This document shows positions 24,426-36,789 of a stretch of 64,000 nucleotides of DNA, one piece after another. Both the position numbers and the translations under genes were made by a program. The DNA is taken from NCBI RefSeq assembly GCF_021134715.1, contig NC_060018.1, positions 6,837,501 through 6,901,500 on the forward strand, given 5' to 3'. Numbering within the stretch: the first letter of the stretch is position 1; every line of letters starts with the position of its first letter. The notes under the pieces were generated by a model. The model made no database searches, was not told the DNA's origin, and saw only the letters and a list, made by a program, of their open reading frames with translations. The stretch is from Daphnia pulex. Its lineage: Eukaryota > Arthropoda > Branchiopoda > Diplostraca > Daphniidae.

Positions 24426-26121
24426 CTAGTAAGCAAATCTCAATTTTGCTGAGTATCCTAATTTGTCCATATTTGGAATGCATGCAAAGTTAATCATCGG
24501 AGGGGGACCACACATAACAACGAAAGTGTCATCAGCAGGGGGATACAAATGGGTGGCTATCATTTCAGCTGACACAAATCCCGAGCTATATTTCCAACCT
24601 AGGAAACCCAACGAGCAGGAATTTAAAAAAATTATTATAATATCAATACATAAACCTAACTGTCCAAATCTTCGTTTTGTTTTTTAAATATCAGAAAATA
24701 TTTATACCGTCAGTAGGTCGATCGACAGTATACCAGAGTCGAAGTCGATCGGGGTGTTGAGAAGCAGCTTCTTCTAATTCTTCGCGCAATAGAATATCAG
24801 ATTCGGTTTGGTTGGCGTATAAAAGAGCCACGCATGTAGAGTCTGCCGGATTCTTTAAAATCTGCCGAATTAGTTGCAACTACAACAAAAATTTACATTT
24901 AATAATTTTTCCCAAGAAATCGCAGGAATAAAATTGTATTACCATAGGTGTAATTCCAGTTCCACCTTCATAACAAAGCAAGTAAATTGGTTAGCACAAC
25001 CCGAAAAATCTATTAACTACCATAAATTATATTAAATATTTATTTTGTATACCTGCGATCATATTAAGTTTTTTGAAACCCATATTAAAAGAAGGTGATT
25101 TTTTATCCGGCTTTATGGCAAACAATCCTGGGCCTTGGTGTACCAACAACCCAGATGGACCTCGGACGTCAATGGATTCTCCGATGGCAAGGTTTTCTAA
25201 ATATTGTGTTAATTTTCCTCCATCCGGGAATTTCGGATTAACATCTTTGAAATAAACCTAAATAATCAAAAGATCAAAAGAAAACGATTTTTACTAATAT
25301 TTTTTCAGACTGCTAACTAGCAATACCTTCACGACTAAATCGAAATATCCCTTTTCCTCATCACACGATACAGGGGTATAAGCGCGAATTACCAGCTGGT
25401 CATTGACTCTTGCTGATAAATAGACATGCTGACCAACAGGAAGACCTTGTGAAAAAAAAGTGTTAATAAAGGGTTAATTACAAAAAAAAAAAAACAATTT
25501 CTTCATCACCAGTTGATTATTGCTATTACCAAGAACATGTTGTGGAGAAGGGAGGGCAAACCTGAATCTCCTGGTGTCATGGTTGATTACATGGCGTTCA
25601 ATCAATTTTAAAGGATATTTTGTTTGAGGATCAAGTAGTGTCTTTAATTCCTTCTGTTTGGCAGATTTTTCTTTTGGTTGGAGCCAGTTGAAATATAACT
25701 TTGCAGCAACAGCAGTAAAAACCACAATACCAATGCCAGTGACAATAGGTAAGCTCTACATCAAATATTTACAAAATTTTATCAATTAAAATTATATTTA
25801 GAGCTCTACAAATATGCAAAAGATTTTTAATCCAAAAAGTAGTAGCCTAGCATAATAGTGAAAGAGTAGTTAATAGCTACATCAAATTTTAATTGTGAAA
25901 TTGGGTCCACATTAAAGATAGTCACAATTCAATAATAACAATATATATGTTTAAATAAATAAGCATGTTGCAAACGCGTCGTCAAATGCAATAATTGACA
26001 TTTTTTTTACTTGAATCAAAAATGAGTTCATCATTACTTTTGGAATACCTAGATGTAGTCTTAAAGTTTTTTAAGGATTATTTGGTTGAAAAATTATAAA
26101 TACCTTTCCAAGGGCGTCCAT
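24426..26121 (-). CDS. CYB5R3: NADH-cytochrome b5 reductase
   Basis: Seven exons (26104-26121, 25530-25755, 25327-25445, 25053-25257, 24943-24965, 24708-24879, 24426-24598) give 311 residues, typical of the family. Six residues from an 18-nt exon 1 lead into a hydrophobic anchor ([17 protein letters not shown]). The FAD-binding motif RAYTPVS follows, then GGKLTQYL, the NADH-binding [12 protein letters not shown] and CGPPPMI. The enzyme passes electrons from NADH to cytochrome b5 for lipid desaturation and sterol synthesis, at ER or outer mitochondrial membranes. The N-terminus lacks the myristoylation glycine of vertebrate CYB5R3. Paralogue choice (R3 rather than R1/R2) is not firm. Tail-to-tail with KDM1A, 128 bp apart. 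Confidence 0.93.
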
Positions 26122-26779
26122 TTCAGAGAAAGGTAAGTTCTTAATTCACTACCTTTGATTTCTAGGGTGATGAAGTATTCTGGGTTTTTCTATCACGTAG
26201 CACGTATGTTGGGTCGATAAGGAGAAAGTTTGACTTAGAAATTTGGTCAGAGTCCTCAGACTCAGAGATGAGCAGAAGTAGTAGTGAACTTCAAAATGAG
26301 CAACGTTGCCTTTCGAGATTATAAAATATGTTAAATCGGACTGTGAATCTGTGATACCATGCCGGCATGCCTCATTCGCTCATTGACTCAAATTCTGAAT
26401 AGTTTTTCCTCTTGCATGTAGGCCTACCGTCGTTGTGCGTTGGTGCGTATACCGGATCGTCCACGATTTCCTGAAATTCAATACACATATTAATATCTTA
26501 CATCTAAACGTTAGACTAAACTCAACTATAACTGTTATTTTTTAACTTTTTTTAGTTTTTTCACAAACACTTAAAATAAACAGAGTTTAAATTACATTGT
26601 GATGGAGTTTTGTGATTTTTTTACAAATCAATGAATAAAGTTACTATTAAATATTTAAAATACTTTATTACCAAGTTTATTTTTACTCCGAAAGAATTGC
26701 CAATCATTCAAAAACGTGATCTGCATAAACATGAAAATCTTGAATAATGCTTAGTTAACTAGTATTGAAAGCTAATCCT
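26122..26779. other. Intergenic region CYB5R upstream / POLD2 downstream
   Basis: 658 bp, AT-rich. It must carry the CYB5R promoter and the POLD2 3' UTR. No other feature recognised. Confidence 0.4.
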
Positions 26780-28616
26780 TCAATGATCGACGCCAGAATC
26801 TTCATCGGTTCCAAAACTCAGCGTGAAGCATTCCAAAGTATTCGCGTCAACAATTACAATGGTTCCCGATTCTGAAAACCTTGGCAATGAAATAAGCCGG
26901 ACAGGGTGACCATCAGCGCCTGTAAAATTAGGAGATTGATACGTTAAAGATACCCTAGAAATAATGTGTTATTTGCTGAAAACATACTTTTCCACAAACG
27001 ATCACCAAATGATTCCTGATTTCCAGCGAAATAAATATCAGGACAAGTGTTAAAAATGAAAGGATCGTCGTCATCGTATGGATAACAACCTAAAGTATCT
27101 GGGGCAGTCGGACACATGTGTCTCCATTCTAAAGTTTTTTCCATGGCGTCTAACGGATGCTCTAGAGAAGAGTTCATCAGGATATCCAAAACAGGTTGCC
27201 CAGAGTTTCCCATGACTATGCGACCTCCAATTCGGCAATTATATGGATTGCTAACTGCATGGAATGTAGATAACTGATAACTTTGCGGAAGCAGACAGTG
27301 GTGTAATGGCTGTTGAGGAAGGACAAAATTAGCTGGATCATGGGCTCCGGGCATTACATCCACGGTTATGGAACTCTGCAGTTATCATAAATGACGACAT
27401 AAATGAAGATCTTTTAACAACTTTATAAATTTATTTTATAATATTCGGTTCTTACGTACTGCTAATTGGAAAATGATGTCATCCAACTGTTGAACAGCTT
27501 CAATGCTAGCTACCATATTATTGCGCATCAGATATTTTGCTTTGTCCAAAATATGGCGATCTTGAGTTGCAGAACTTAACGAGTTCCCTAATAAAAAGAA
27601 AAATAGAACTGAATTGAAATAATAGGAGTTCAGGAATTAATTCATTTGTTTTACCTGCAATGATTAATCTTGAAACTTTAGACATTATTTCTTGAACTTC
27701 CGGAGTCCCAGTTTTCCCCATCAATGTGAAAATCATTTCTTGCATCAGTAAATATGAGTCATTACCACTTCCTAAATCTAAGCCAGATATTAAGGCAATG
27801 AATCTAAAAAGTAATAAAACTCAGATTAGTAACATGATAAAACATAGCTGTTGATTTTAAGATTGGCACCTAGGTGTGCTGAAGTCAATTTTGGGGGAGT
27901 TCACTACCACAGGCATGTCAGCAGGACAGATATCCTCAACAATAAACTTTCCTGAATCATCTTCATGGCCAAGCAATGCAATAACAACCCCAGTGACAAA
28001 TTCCCCTACATTTGTGTTGCCAACAAGCAAAATGCGTTGCAATTCATCTTCCAATATTAGAATATCAGTTCCTGAAACATATCTTGCTTTGGGAGGTAGT
28101 GGTAATACTTGATGCTGAAATACAGAGTAATTATGATATACAGTTATACACTAATGAAGTCATGAAAATGTAGATGGTAATTTAAACCTTATTACCTCAT
28201 CACTGACTTCTCTTAAAATACTTGGTTTTAGTTCTTGCTGTTTATAGATGGTCCCAAACACAAAAACCTTAGATTTATAAAGATTATGTTATGAAATTCC
28301 CATGAAAATTTTATGAGAAGAAAAATGAATACAACACCTTTTCATTGGGAACTAGGTCAACAAGCTTCTTGATGGGATATTGCTTACCTTAACAAGACAA
28401 AGTAATGAATTCAGTTATTGGTTACACAGCTCATTGTGGAATTTGACTCTTACCCCATTTCTTTTCAACGCGTTCCTCAAGTAAAGTTCGAAATTTCGTA
28501 AGCCTGACGGCATATATACCGGCATATTGCCTATTGAAATCACGATTGACCAACTTAAACGTACTTGACAAGTCCTCATAGTCCAGTTCTTTGCGTTCAT
28601 AACGAACAGCCTCCAT
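26780..28616 (-). CDS. POLD2: DNA polymerase delta subunit 2 (p50)
   Basis: The first exon (28454-28616) starts at an ATG giving MEAVRYERKELDY and reaches the NRDFNRQYAGIYAVRL block typical of the subunit's N-terminus. Later exons carry the OB-fold region (FGTIYKQQELKPSIL), the inactive phosphoesterase-like core (LLVGNTN, ALISGLDLGS, DVMPGAHDPANFVLPQQPLH) and SNPYNCRIGGRIVMGNSGQPV. The end is FGTDEDSGVDH with stop at 26780-26782. It is the structural B subunit that holds the catalytic p125 and other subunits of replicative polymerase delta. Head-to-head with DEF8, 287 bp apart. Confidence 0.95.
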
Positions 28617-28903
28617 TCTTTCTCTAATCGAATACAGAACCCGCCAAAAGTACTAAGACAGCAGACAACAAAAACAACACGAGAGGGTGCGCTACTGCAC
28701 GATTTAAAAAAAAGCGAACAACAATAAATGCGAACTCACAGCGTTGCATTGTTTACTTACTCAGCAGTCAGCACAGCAGAAGAAATTAAGGATACAAAAG
28801 ATTAGTGTCAGTTGTCCCGCAAAAAAAAAAAAACGAACGAACAAACAAACAAAAAAGCATTTGTATGCAATGGTGATTCGTGTCTTTTCAGGTTTGTGTT
28901 GAA
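28617..28903. promoter_or_regulatory. Divergent promoter region POLD2 / DEF8
   Basis: 287 bp between divergent starts. A polypyrimidine-AG at 28884-28891 just before the DEF8 start suggests a spliced 5' UTR for that gene. The A-rich run at 28820-28855 is low complexity. Confidence 0.5.
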
Positions 28904-30477
28904 ATGTCTGTCAGTGACACCTCCAAAAAGAGTGATTCAAACGGAGACGAATCTGGTAGCTTGCATTGTCTTCCAGTGGATGAAAATTATTATTCCTCGC
29001 AACACGAAGAAGTATGGAATATGGAAAAGACCATTGACATTCAGCTAGCTATCGATACTTGTAAAGAAAAAATTCTTGCGTTGGAGGAAATATCTGAAGA
29101 AAAACGCCTATTAGTACAGAGATTAGTTAAGCTGAGACTTAGACTTCAAGAAGTACAAGAACTTGAAATATACATGGATCCTAAGAAAATGAAGGTGGTG
29201 CAAAGCCACAAGTTTGTTTGTCAAACTGTAACACAGTTGAAATTTCATCCATCCCAAATATATTGTGAAACATGTTCTGGCCTTATTTGGATACCAGTTC
29301 AAAGTTGCTTTGTTTGTTTAGGTATTTTTCTATGATGTTGGAGTTCATGCTCAAGATTTAATATTTTTTTATTTAATTTTTAGAATGTGATTACATATCT
29401 CATGGACAATGTCTGAATAGTGTCAAACGAATATGCGCTTCTGTTAAAGTTAAAGAAAATCCTTGCTACGTTCTAGAAATTTGTCCAGAGAAAAGTTTAA
29501 GAAATCAAAATTATCGTTGTGCTGAATGCAAAGCGGGAATATCCTTCAGTAAGTAAATCCTTAAATCGTATACCTAGATTATTTTCGAAGTTAAGTTTAT
29601 TCTAGTCTCACTACATCTGTTATCATTTTTATTGGGTTGTAGACACTGCCCTTACTCAACCCCTCTTATGTGATTATTCTGGTAATTACTTCTGCAGTGA
29701 ATGTCATTGGGGAAGTTTAAGTGTAATTCCTTCAAGGGTAGTGTTGAATTGGGACTTTCATGAATATCCAGTTTCTAAAGGATCAAAACAATACTTAAAT
29801 TTAATGATGAAGAAATCAATTATCAATTTAGAAACCATCAACCCCAAGCTATTTAGTTTTGTAGAAGAACTAGCTTATGTCAAGGTAAATTTAATATGTT
29901 GAGTAAAATCTGTATTTCAAAGAAAAAATTGAGACATTTTATTTTTTTAGCGTTTAAGAAGCGATTTTATGATCATGAAGGAATACATCCTAACATGCAA
30001 AGATGCGTTGGAAGCTAAATTACTTCGGCTTTTAGAAGATCGTCAACATTATGTAGAAAATTCTGATTACTATAGTATTCAAGTAAGTAAAACCAAAGCA
30101 ACAATTCTAGTACTCGAAATTCATACAAATCTTCTTCATATTTTAATAGGATCTTATGGACATTGACAAAAAAGATTTGATATCCTACCTTGAACCTATA
30201 CACAATCAATTTTTAATGCATATTACGCAAGATTGTGTGGTATTTTATTTTATTTTACAACTAACAATTCCTACTTGTGTTTAAAACTTTCATTAATTAG
30301 GGATGTCGGGGTAAAGGTCATGTATGTCGATTATGTGGTCAACTTCCGGAACTCTTCCCCTTCGAAATTTCTGCGACGCAGTGTGAGGGCTGTTACAGCG
30401 TTTATCACCGACATTGTGCCAACAAAAGAGATGTTGTTTGCCCCAAGTGTGGAAGAGTTAATCATACAATTAAATGA
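28904..30477 (+). CDS. DEF8: DEF8-like zinc-finger protein (rubicon-homology family)
   Basis: The ATG at 28904 follows a splice acceptor. The protein has a coiled-coil stretch (AIDTCKEKILALEEISEEKRLLV), then a C1-type zinc finger (HKFVCQT to CETCSGLIW, CFVCLECDYISHGQC). The cysteine-rich rubicon-homology domain follows: YRCAECKAGIS, LCDYSGNYFCSECHWG, then CRLCGQLPELFPFE, CEGCYSVYHRHCANKRDVVCPKCGR. This architecture is DEF8, a relative of PLEKHM1 and rubicon. Family members bind Rab7 and help position lysosomes. The stop is at 30475-30477. Confidence 0.92.
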
Positions 30478-30830
30478 ACATTTTGGTTTGTTATCTGTTG
30501 TTTCACATATTGTAGATTAAAATTATGAAAACCAAAATAATTATTTGTTTAAGAGTATCATAAAATTTTTAAATTCTGTCAAAATATATGAACAAAACAA
30601 AGAGAATTATTCATGTACGTGTAATTTTTTATTGTCCATTTAAAAATGAAATTAATAGCATTTCATATTACAGAGGCACTTTTCACATAGGGTATTTGGA
30701 ATATTGTTTACAATCAGATAAAACGCGACAATTTTGGATTTCACAAATTCTATGATTATTCAAAAAAATCCCAATTGAATTAGAGTTGGTCAAGAATAGG
30801 TGATTAGTTTAATAAATTTATATGACTGAT
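30478..30830. other. Convergent 3' region DEF8 / BRI3
   Basis: 353 bp, AT-rich, between two converging stop codons; presumably shared 3' UTR sequence. Nothing else seen. Confidence 0.45.
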
Positions 30831-31292
30831 TCAAAAAACTGCTCCACAATTAAGACAACGCCTTTGGCGTAGAGCTAAACAACACAGGATACCAATAGGG
30901 AAGAAGAGAATGCAACACAGTAGCCCCAGAAAAGTAAATTCATCATCTAGGACACCAACCTAAATGATGGAAACCAAAATAATTAAATAATTTTTTTTTG
31001 TATGGCAAATATTAGATTAATAAAATACTCTGCATGCAGGACAGCCTCCAACTAGAAAAATGGTTGAGGAGGGATTAGGAGTGATTATGACTGTGGTTGC
31101 TCCAGAACCATGACCTCCATGACCTCCAGTAGAACCATATGTTTGTGAACCTATAACAATTTGTCGAATACGTCAATTTCATTATTAGTCTAGGTATTAC
31201 ATGTATCAGAAATATTTTTGACACTTGCTAGAAATTGGCTGTTGAACGAATGGGGTATAGGCCGGAGGTGGATCATCAAAATTTGCGTTCAT
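30831..31292 (-). CDS. BRI3: Brain protein I3 homologue
   Basis: Exons 31229-31292, 31029-31150 and 30831-30959 encode 104 residues. A proline/tyrosine-rich N-terminus with a PPxY motif ([11 protein letters not shown]) is followed by a Gly/His-rich linker. Next come [24 protein letters not shown], a membrane segment ([18 protein letters not shown]) and the tail [12 protein letters not shown]. This matches BRI3, a small lysosomal/vesicular membrane protein. Intron 1 uses a GC donor (A|GCAAGT); no GT alternative keeps the frame. It is head-to-head with REXO4. Confidence 0.93.
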
Positions 31293-31836
31293 TTTACAGG
31301 CTTATGTTCAAATAAAACGTATTCAGCAAGGAAATTTCACTTGATTGCAAATATCGGGGTTTATTTCGTGACGAAATCTTAGGAATGATTCACAACATGA
31401 ACAGCGCAGACAATTAACTGCAGAACAAAAACTAACAAAGGGGCGGAGTAGCCGATAAATAAAGAGGGCGCTGAATAAGGCTGTGAAGTAAGTGACGTGC
31501 TGAACGATAAACATCTTAGTAATATATATTTATTGATTTTTTATATTATATAATTCAATTAATATGGATTAAATATTCTTAAAAGTGTCAAAGACAACTT
31601 AATTACACACACTCATTTCAAAAAAATTCCATTACTCGTCCAGCGGTGTTTTCCAAGTTAGCTATGCGGAATACTTTTATTATCGTCTGCATTCAACCAC
31701 TCAACTGGCTGTTGTCGCAGTTTCGCAGTTGTCGCAGTCACGTGTCGGATTCTGGTTGCAATTCAGAAATTTAAGATAAATAAGACTTTTGAAATACGTT
31801 TGTGAAATTTAAATAAACTAAGTGCAGTTCGTTAGT
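31293..31836. promoter_or_regulatory. Divergent promoter region BRI3 / REXO4
   Basis: 544 bp between divergent starts. Contains GTTGTCGCAGT repeated at 31703-31735. No core promoter element assigned. Confidence 0.45.
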
Positions 31837-33204
31837 ATGCCTCCTGCTAAATCAAACCCACCGAAAGAAAGTTCCCAGAAACTTCGAACCTCCGTTAAAA
31901 AGAAGAAAAATTTTTTCTTCAAAACCTCTGCTAATAATATTAAGTTAACAGACAAGCCAAAATCAGACGAAAAATCGCAAATAAAACCCTCAAAAAACTT
32001 TGCCAGATTACCAACTAAGCCAGATGAAGCATCTTCAAATTGGAAATCACTAATTACACAAATCAAGCCTGTTCAGTCAAAAGGAAGACTGTTGTACATT
32101 GAAAGGAAGAAGAAAGAAGCAGCAAAGAAAATTGAAGAAAGTTCTATAGGAGTGACTTCAAGTGAAAAAACCAATAATGACCTGGAAATCTGGTTTGATG
32201 GTGTCGATCCTATTTTGCTGGAGACTCCCAGTTGTGACACTAGTAATATTCAATTTGGTTCTAGTGGGCCCAAAGAGTAAGTACTGTCTCAGTAATTAGG
32301 TTTCTTATCTGCTACCTTTATAAAATTACTTGTTTTAATAGGTTAACTAAAGTTCTAGCACTGGATTGTGAAATGGTTGGGATTGGAAGTGATGGAAAGG
32401 AATCAGCACTAGCACGAGTCTCAATTGTAAATCAACATGGAGTATGTGTTTATGACAAATTTGTTGCTCCTGGAGAAGAAGTGACTGACTTCAGGACAAA
32501 ATTTTCAGGAATAAGACCTCATAATCTGAAAAATGGTAACTAAAAAAATGTCTGCTTATTTATGATGGAAATGTCAATCCCAAATTGTTTCAGCATCTCA
32601 ACTCGGAGTTGTCTGCCATGAAGTAGCTGAAATGTTAAAGGGTCGACTTCTAATTGGACACGGTTTGAGTCATGATTTGGAAGTACTCATGATCAAACAT
32701 CCTAAATCTAATATTCGGGATACGTCAAGGTACGAATTGTGGATAGTGTAATGAATCCAACTGCATATCTTATTTGTTTTACTTTTTTATTGTATAGATT
32801 TAAAGTTTTTCGGTCAGTAGTAAATGGAGCTACCCCTAGTTTAAAACGATTGGCACAACAGTTTTTGGGGATTGAAATTCAAACCGGAGAGCACAGTTCG
32901 GTAATTACACGGATAGCTGGTTATGCATTTCAGTGATGCGTGACCGTTAACTATTGATTTGGAAAATCAGCTTTATCATTTGCATGTACTCATTTTTGCA
33001 ACAATTTTTCATTGCTTAAATCTCCAGATACAAGATGCTCAAGCTGCGTTACGTTTATATACGATGTTTCATCAGCAATGGGAAGCAGATTTGGTTTCCA
33101 GGAGGTCAGAGAGAAAGTCCAAGATCATCAAAGGGAAAAAATCAACTAAGGAAACCCTGAAGACTAAGGAAACTGTCCAATCAAAGGAAAGCATTAAAAA
33201 GTAA
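31837..33204 (+). CDS. REXO4: RNA exonuclease 4 homologue
   Basis: Start ATG at 31837. A long lysine-rich N-terminus, typical of nucleolar proteins, precedes the DEDDh exonuclease domain: [23 protein letters not shown] (Exo I), [10 protein letters not shown] (Exo II) and [10 protein letters not shown] (Exo III, after the last intron). The basic C-terminal tail has several KET/KES repeats and stops at 33202-33204. REX4-type enzymes act in ribosomal RNA processing in the nucleolus. Introns near 32279-32340, 32536-32593, 32731-32799 and 32900-33027 keep frame. Confidence 0.94.
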
Positions 33205-33839
33205 TCACTATCGCTACTTTCTGTCTGGTGATTTGAGGATCATACAATATCTTGACACTTCTAAATTTTGCCAATCATGTTCTACATCCGATGAAGTACT
33301 GATGCGGTCAGTTAACAAATTTACGTTGGAACTAATACAGACTTCTTTGGATTTCAAACAAAACTTTCTGATTTCTGAATCTTCAACATGGAAACTCCCA
33401 ATTGCACCGAAATCCCGGGGACACTTTAGAATCAATATTCAGAAAGAAACTTTAATAACTAAAAACTCGCTATACCGATTTGCCGATTGACTATAGAAGT
33501 AGAACTTGCAAAAGGTGGCCAAGTCGATATAGAGAATAATTTTTTTGTGTGTGTCGTAAACACCACGAAATACACTTGGTAAAAATTTAAAATACACTTG
33601 GACAAAAATTTTAATTTTGCGCCAAATTTGAAACCTGCAAAATTGGGTGGTTTTGCTTTCGTTTGTTCGTGAATGTATCTTTGAATCAGATTCCTTCTGT
33701 CGTAGCTGAACAGTTTTCACTTATTGAATATAGAAATGTATTAATCAAATATAAAATTTATGTAAGTAATACTAGGCATTTAAGTTACAATCTAAAACAA
33801 CAATCTTGAAAACTTGGACAGACCATTTAATATTTTAGA
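33205..33839. other. Convergent region REXO4 / CPLANE2
   Basis: 635 bp between converging genes. Open frames on both strands (33233-33490 plus, 33214-33435 minus) overlap one another and match no family, so I treat this as 3' UTR and spacer. Confidence 0.4.
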
Positions 33840-34674
33840 TTAAAGAGTATCTGACATAACTTTATGTTGAGAAGAATATACAAAATCACACAAGGAATTA
33901 TAGAATGGTGCAAAGTATTTAATATCTAGAGTATGAGGAGGAAGATGAAAAAATGGGAGCCTTCTTCTTCTTGCATACTGGCTTAGTTCTTGATCATGAA
34001 CCTGAACGTCGTGTTCAGTATCCATTACAAATAACACTACAGTAGAATTTAGCCGAGACAAAGAGTCAAGTTTACTATCGGCATAGTCCAAAGATGTTCG
34101 ATCAGCTCTATTTATTACTATGGCCACTGCATCAGTTTTTTCCATGCATGCCTGAAAAAAGAAAAAAATGACAAAACAATTCAATATTTGAAGTTGATAT
34201 CATGATATGTGTTTTTCTTACTGTTGAAATGTAGTTATATCTTTTTGAACATGATTCTCCTGATTCCCAAAACTGTAATTTAAACAAGCAGGTTTTTGCT
34301 TGTATTTGTGCTGGCCAATAAATATTTTTTACATGAATTCCTATAGTTTCTATGTATCCTGGAAAAACTGCTGGTTTCCCAGATAAAACTGAAATGGTTT
34401 TTGTTTTCCCACTTCCTGCTTTGCCCAGTACACCTATTTTGAACATAATTTCTGGGGTTCCTGGTGTAACATTCGGATGTTCTAATATTCCTATACCAAT
34501 AAAATGAAATTGATACATTTAATGGAGATATGCATTAAACCATTAATTACCAAAATGCTTTCGAACTTTCGTATTTATTGGGTGGTAAAGTTGTTGTACA
34601 ATTCTTTCTCCTTCGACTGTTTTGTACCAATCTGGATCAACATGCTTCAAAGAAGTTGTAGTTGTACTCTCCAT
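33840..34674 (-). CDS. CPLANE2: Ciliogenesis and planar polarity effector 2 (RSG1-like small GTPase)
   Basis: Exons 34551-34674, 34222-34490 and 33840-34151 sum to 235 codons (234 residues). A short extension with DWYKTVEGERIV precedes the GTPase core. The P-loop GKAGSGKT, the ETIGIHVKNIYWPAQIQ stretch, FWESGESCSKRY in place of the usual DxxG, and TACMEKTDAVAIVINRADRTSLD all match RSG1/CPLANE2 rather than Rab or Rem. In vertebrates it works with Fuzzy and the CPLANE complex to recruit intraflagellar-transport proteins to basal bodies. Head-to-head with COPE. Confidence 0.9.
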
Positions 34675-35202
34675 TGCAAACGTTCAGATTGAATAAATTT
34701 TCCTATAACACTTGAACACTTAATAGAAAAACCATAAAAAAAATACCACTGGCATGTGCATAGTGTTACAACAAGAGCGATCTGATATAAATATGCGGTT
34801 TTTGTTATTGTAGATATCTACTTCTCAACTTCTGTCAGAGTGCTTCTGTTTTGTTTTGACAGTTGCTAAATGCGTAAGCAGTGTTGCCGGTTTATGAAAA
34901 TGAGTAACTTAATAAAATTTAAATTCCAAAAAAACTAATTACTTTGATTCTGAAACAAATTAAAATTTGAATGCAACGAAAATTCAATTTAAAAAATAAA
35001 TACCGAACATGAATAGGCCTTGATAACGGAAAAGTCTTCCGAGTCTTCTACTGGTCTTCTACTACTTAGAGGCAACTGTGTAAGGGTTTGACACGTCAAA
35101 AGACGACTGCAACAGCAAGAAATTAAAGTGAATTTTTTTCAATTGTCAATTCGACAGCAGCCTTAATATTGGATATTAGATCTTAATTTCTATCAAAGTG
35201 AA
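34675..35202. promoter_or_regulatory. Divergent promoter region CPLANE2 / COPE
   Basis: 528 bp between divergent starts, AT-rich, with no individual element assigned. Confidence 0.45.
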
Positions 35203-36347
35203 ATGCCGGAACAGCAGGGAGAAACCGATGAGCTTTTTGAAGTTAAAACACAATTTTATATTGGAAATTATCAGTCTGCTATCAATGAAGCTCAGAAGCT
35301 GAAGGTACATTATCTTGTTTTTCAAATTCATATTGATTTCCTTAACATATTTAAATTACTTCCAGTTAAATAACCCTGTTCTGAAGCTTGAACGTGACGT
35401 ATTTGTCTATCGAGCCTATATTGCTCTAAAGAAATATGGTGTTGTCATCAATGAAATACATGGAGCCTCTCCACAAGAACTTCAGCCATTGAAACAATTG
35501 GCAGAGTATTTTTCTCAGCCTAGTAAGAGGTAATTTTTGTTATTTCTATGTAATAAGTTTCAAGTTAATGAAATATTACAATATTTGCAGGGAATCTATT
35601 GTTCTAAAACTTGATCAACAAGTTTCAGGAAATCTAGATGTAAACAACTATGTCTTTCTTCTTGTTGCTGCTTCAATTTACTACAATGAAAGTAGTTATG
35701 AAACTGCCCTTAAAGTACTGCATCAGTCAGACCACTTAGAATGGTATTGTAAATTAATTTGACTTCTATTTTTGGTTTTTCATATTATTTTCTCTGTACT
35801 AGTCGGGCTCTTATGCTGCAAACACAGTTAAGAATGGATCGTTTGGATCTTGCAAGAAAGGAATTGAAAACCATGCAAGAAATTGATGATGATGCTATTT
35901 TGACACAGCTTGCTTCTGCCTGGGTCAATCTTGCAACAGTATGTAGTTGTATTTGTGAATAATGGGTGAATGATTACATTGAATTTTTTCTTTAATAAGG
36001 GTGGTGAAAAGCTGCAAGAAGCATACTATACATTCCAAGAGCTGGCTGACAAGAATGCTCCAACTGCATTGTTGTTGAATGGTCAGGCTACTTGCTGTAT
36101 TGGTCAAAGTAAATATGAAGAAGCTGAGTCTGCCCTTCAAGATGCTCTAGAAAAAGATTCAAATAACACAGATACACTAGTGAATCTTGTTGTGCTCAGC
36201 CAGCTATCAAGCAAGACGCCAGAAGTCTGTAATCGCTATTTGAGTCAGTTGATTGATTCTGCTCCCGAACATCCTTTTGTCATTGAGTTCCAAAATAAAG
36301 AAAGAGATTTTGATTTGCTTGCTAAGCAGTACGCTCTGCCAGCTTAA
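35203..36347 (+). CDS. COPE: Coatomer subunit epsilon
   Basis: Five exons encode about 300 residues, close to the 308 of the human protein. The start gives [24 protein letters not shown], the first TPR helix pair. Later blocks [56 protein letters not shown] and [24 protein letters not shown] are typical TPR units. The protein ends YALPA at 36345-36347. Epsilon-COP stabilises alpha-COP in the COPI coat for Golgi-to-ER traffic. Confidence 0.95.
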
Positions 36348-36789
36348 ATATGTTGAAATGTTGATTTTTGATGATAATACAAGAATATCCAGTTCATTAT
36401 TCTTTATTTTAATTTTACAAATCGGATTCACCAATCAGAAAGGTTAAACGACTTCACTAGATTTCTAGAAGGACATACAAGCATACAGCAATGTTAGTAG
36501 AAGCAAAGCAAACAGACTAGGGCTAGTTAATTTTTTAAACCATTCAAAAACAAAACAGCACATTTTTCACACCGCACCATTTTTCTACCTTGACATCAAT
36601 TTTCTTGAAAGACTAGAGTTCCAAAAAAAAATCTTGTTGATTTGGAACTTCTACTTCTGGATAGCATTAGAAGACGTAACCACGAACATTTGTACAATTT
36701 TATCAGTTCTTAAAAGAGATAAGGTAGCGACGAGATAAGTCGTTGTTTCCCAGATTAGGTTCTGGTAAGGCACATGGCGATGTTCTAAG
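36348..36789. other. Convergent region COPE / SUN gene
   Basis: 442 bp of AT-rich sequence between two stop codons, presumably 3' UTRs; nothing else recognised. Confidence 0.45.

Noticed and set aside
33214-33490. Overlapping frames downstream of REXO4 as a small gene
   Set aside because: Frames on both strands, no recognisable motif, position fits 3' UTR between convergent genes.
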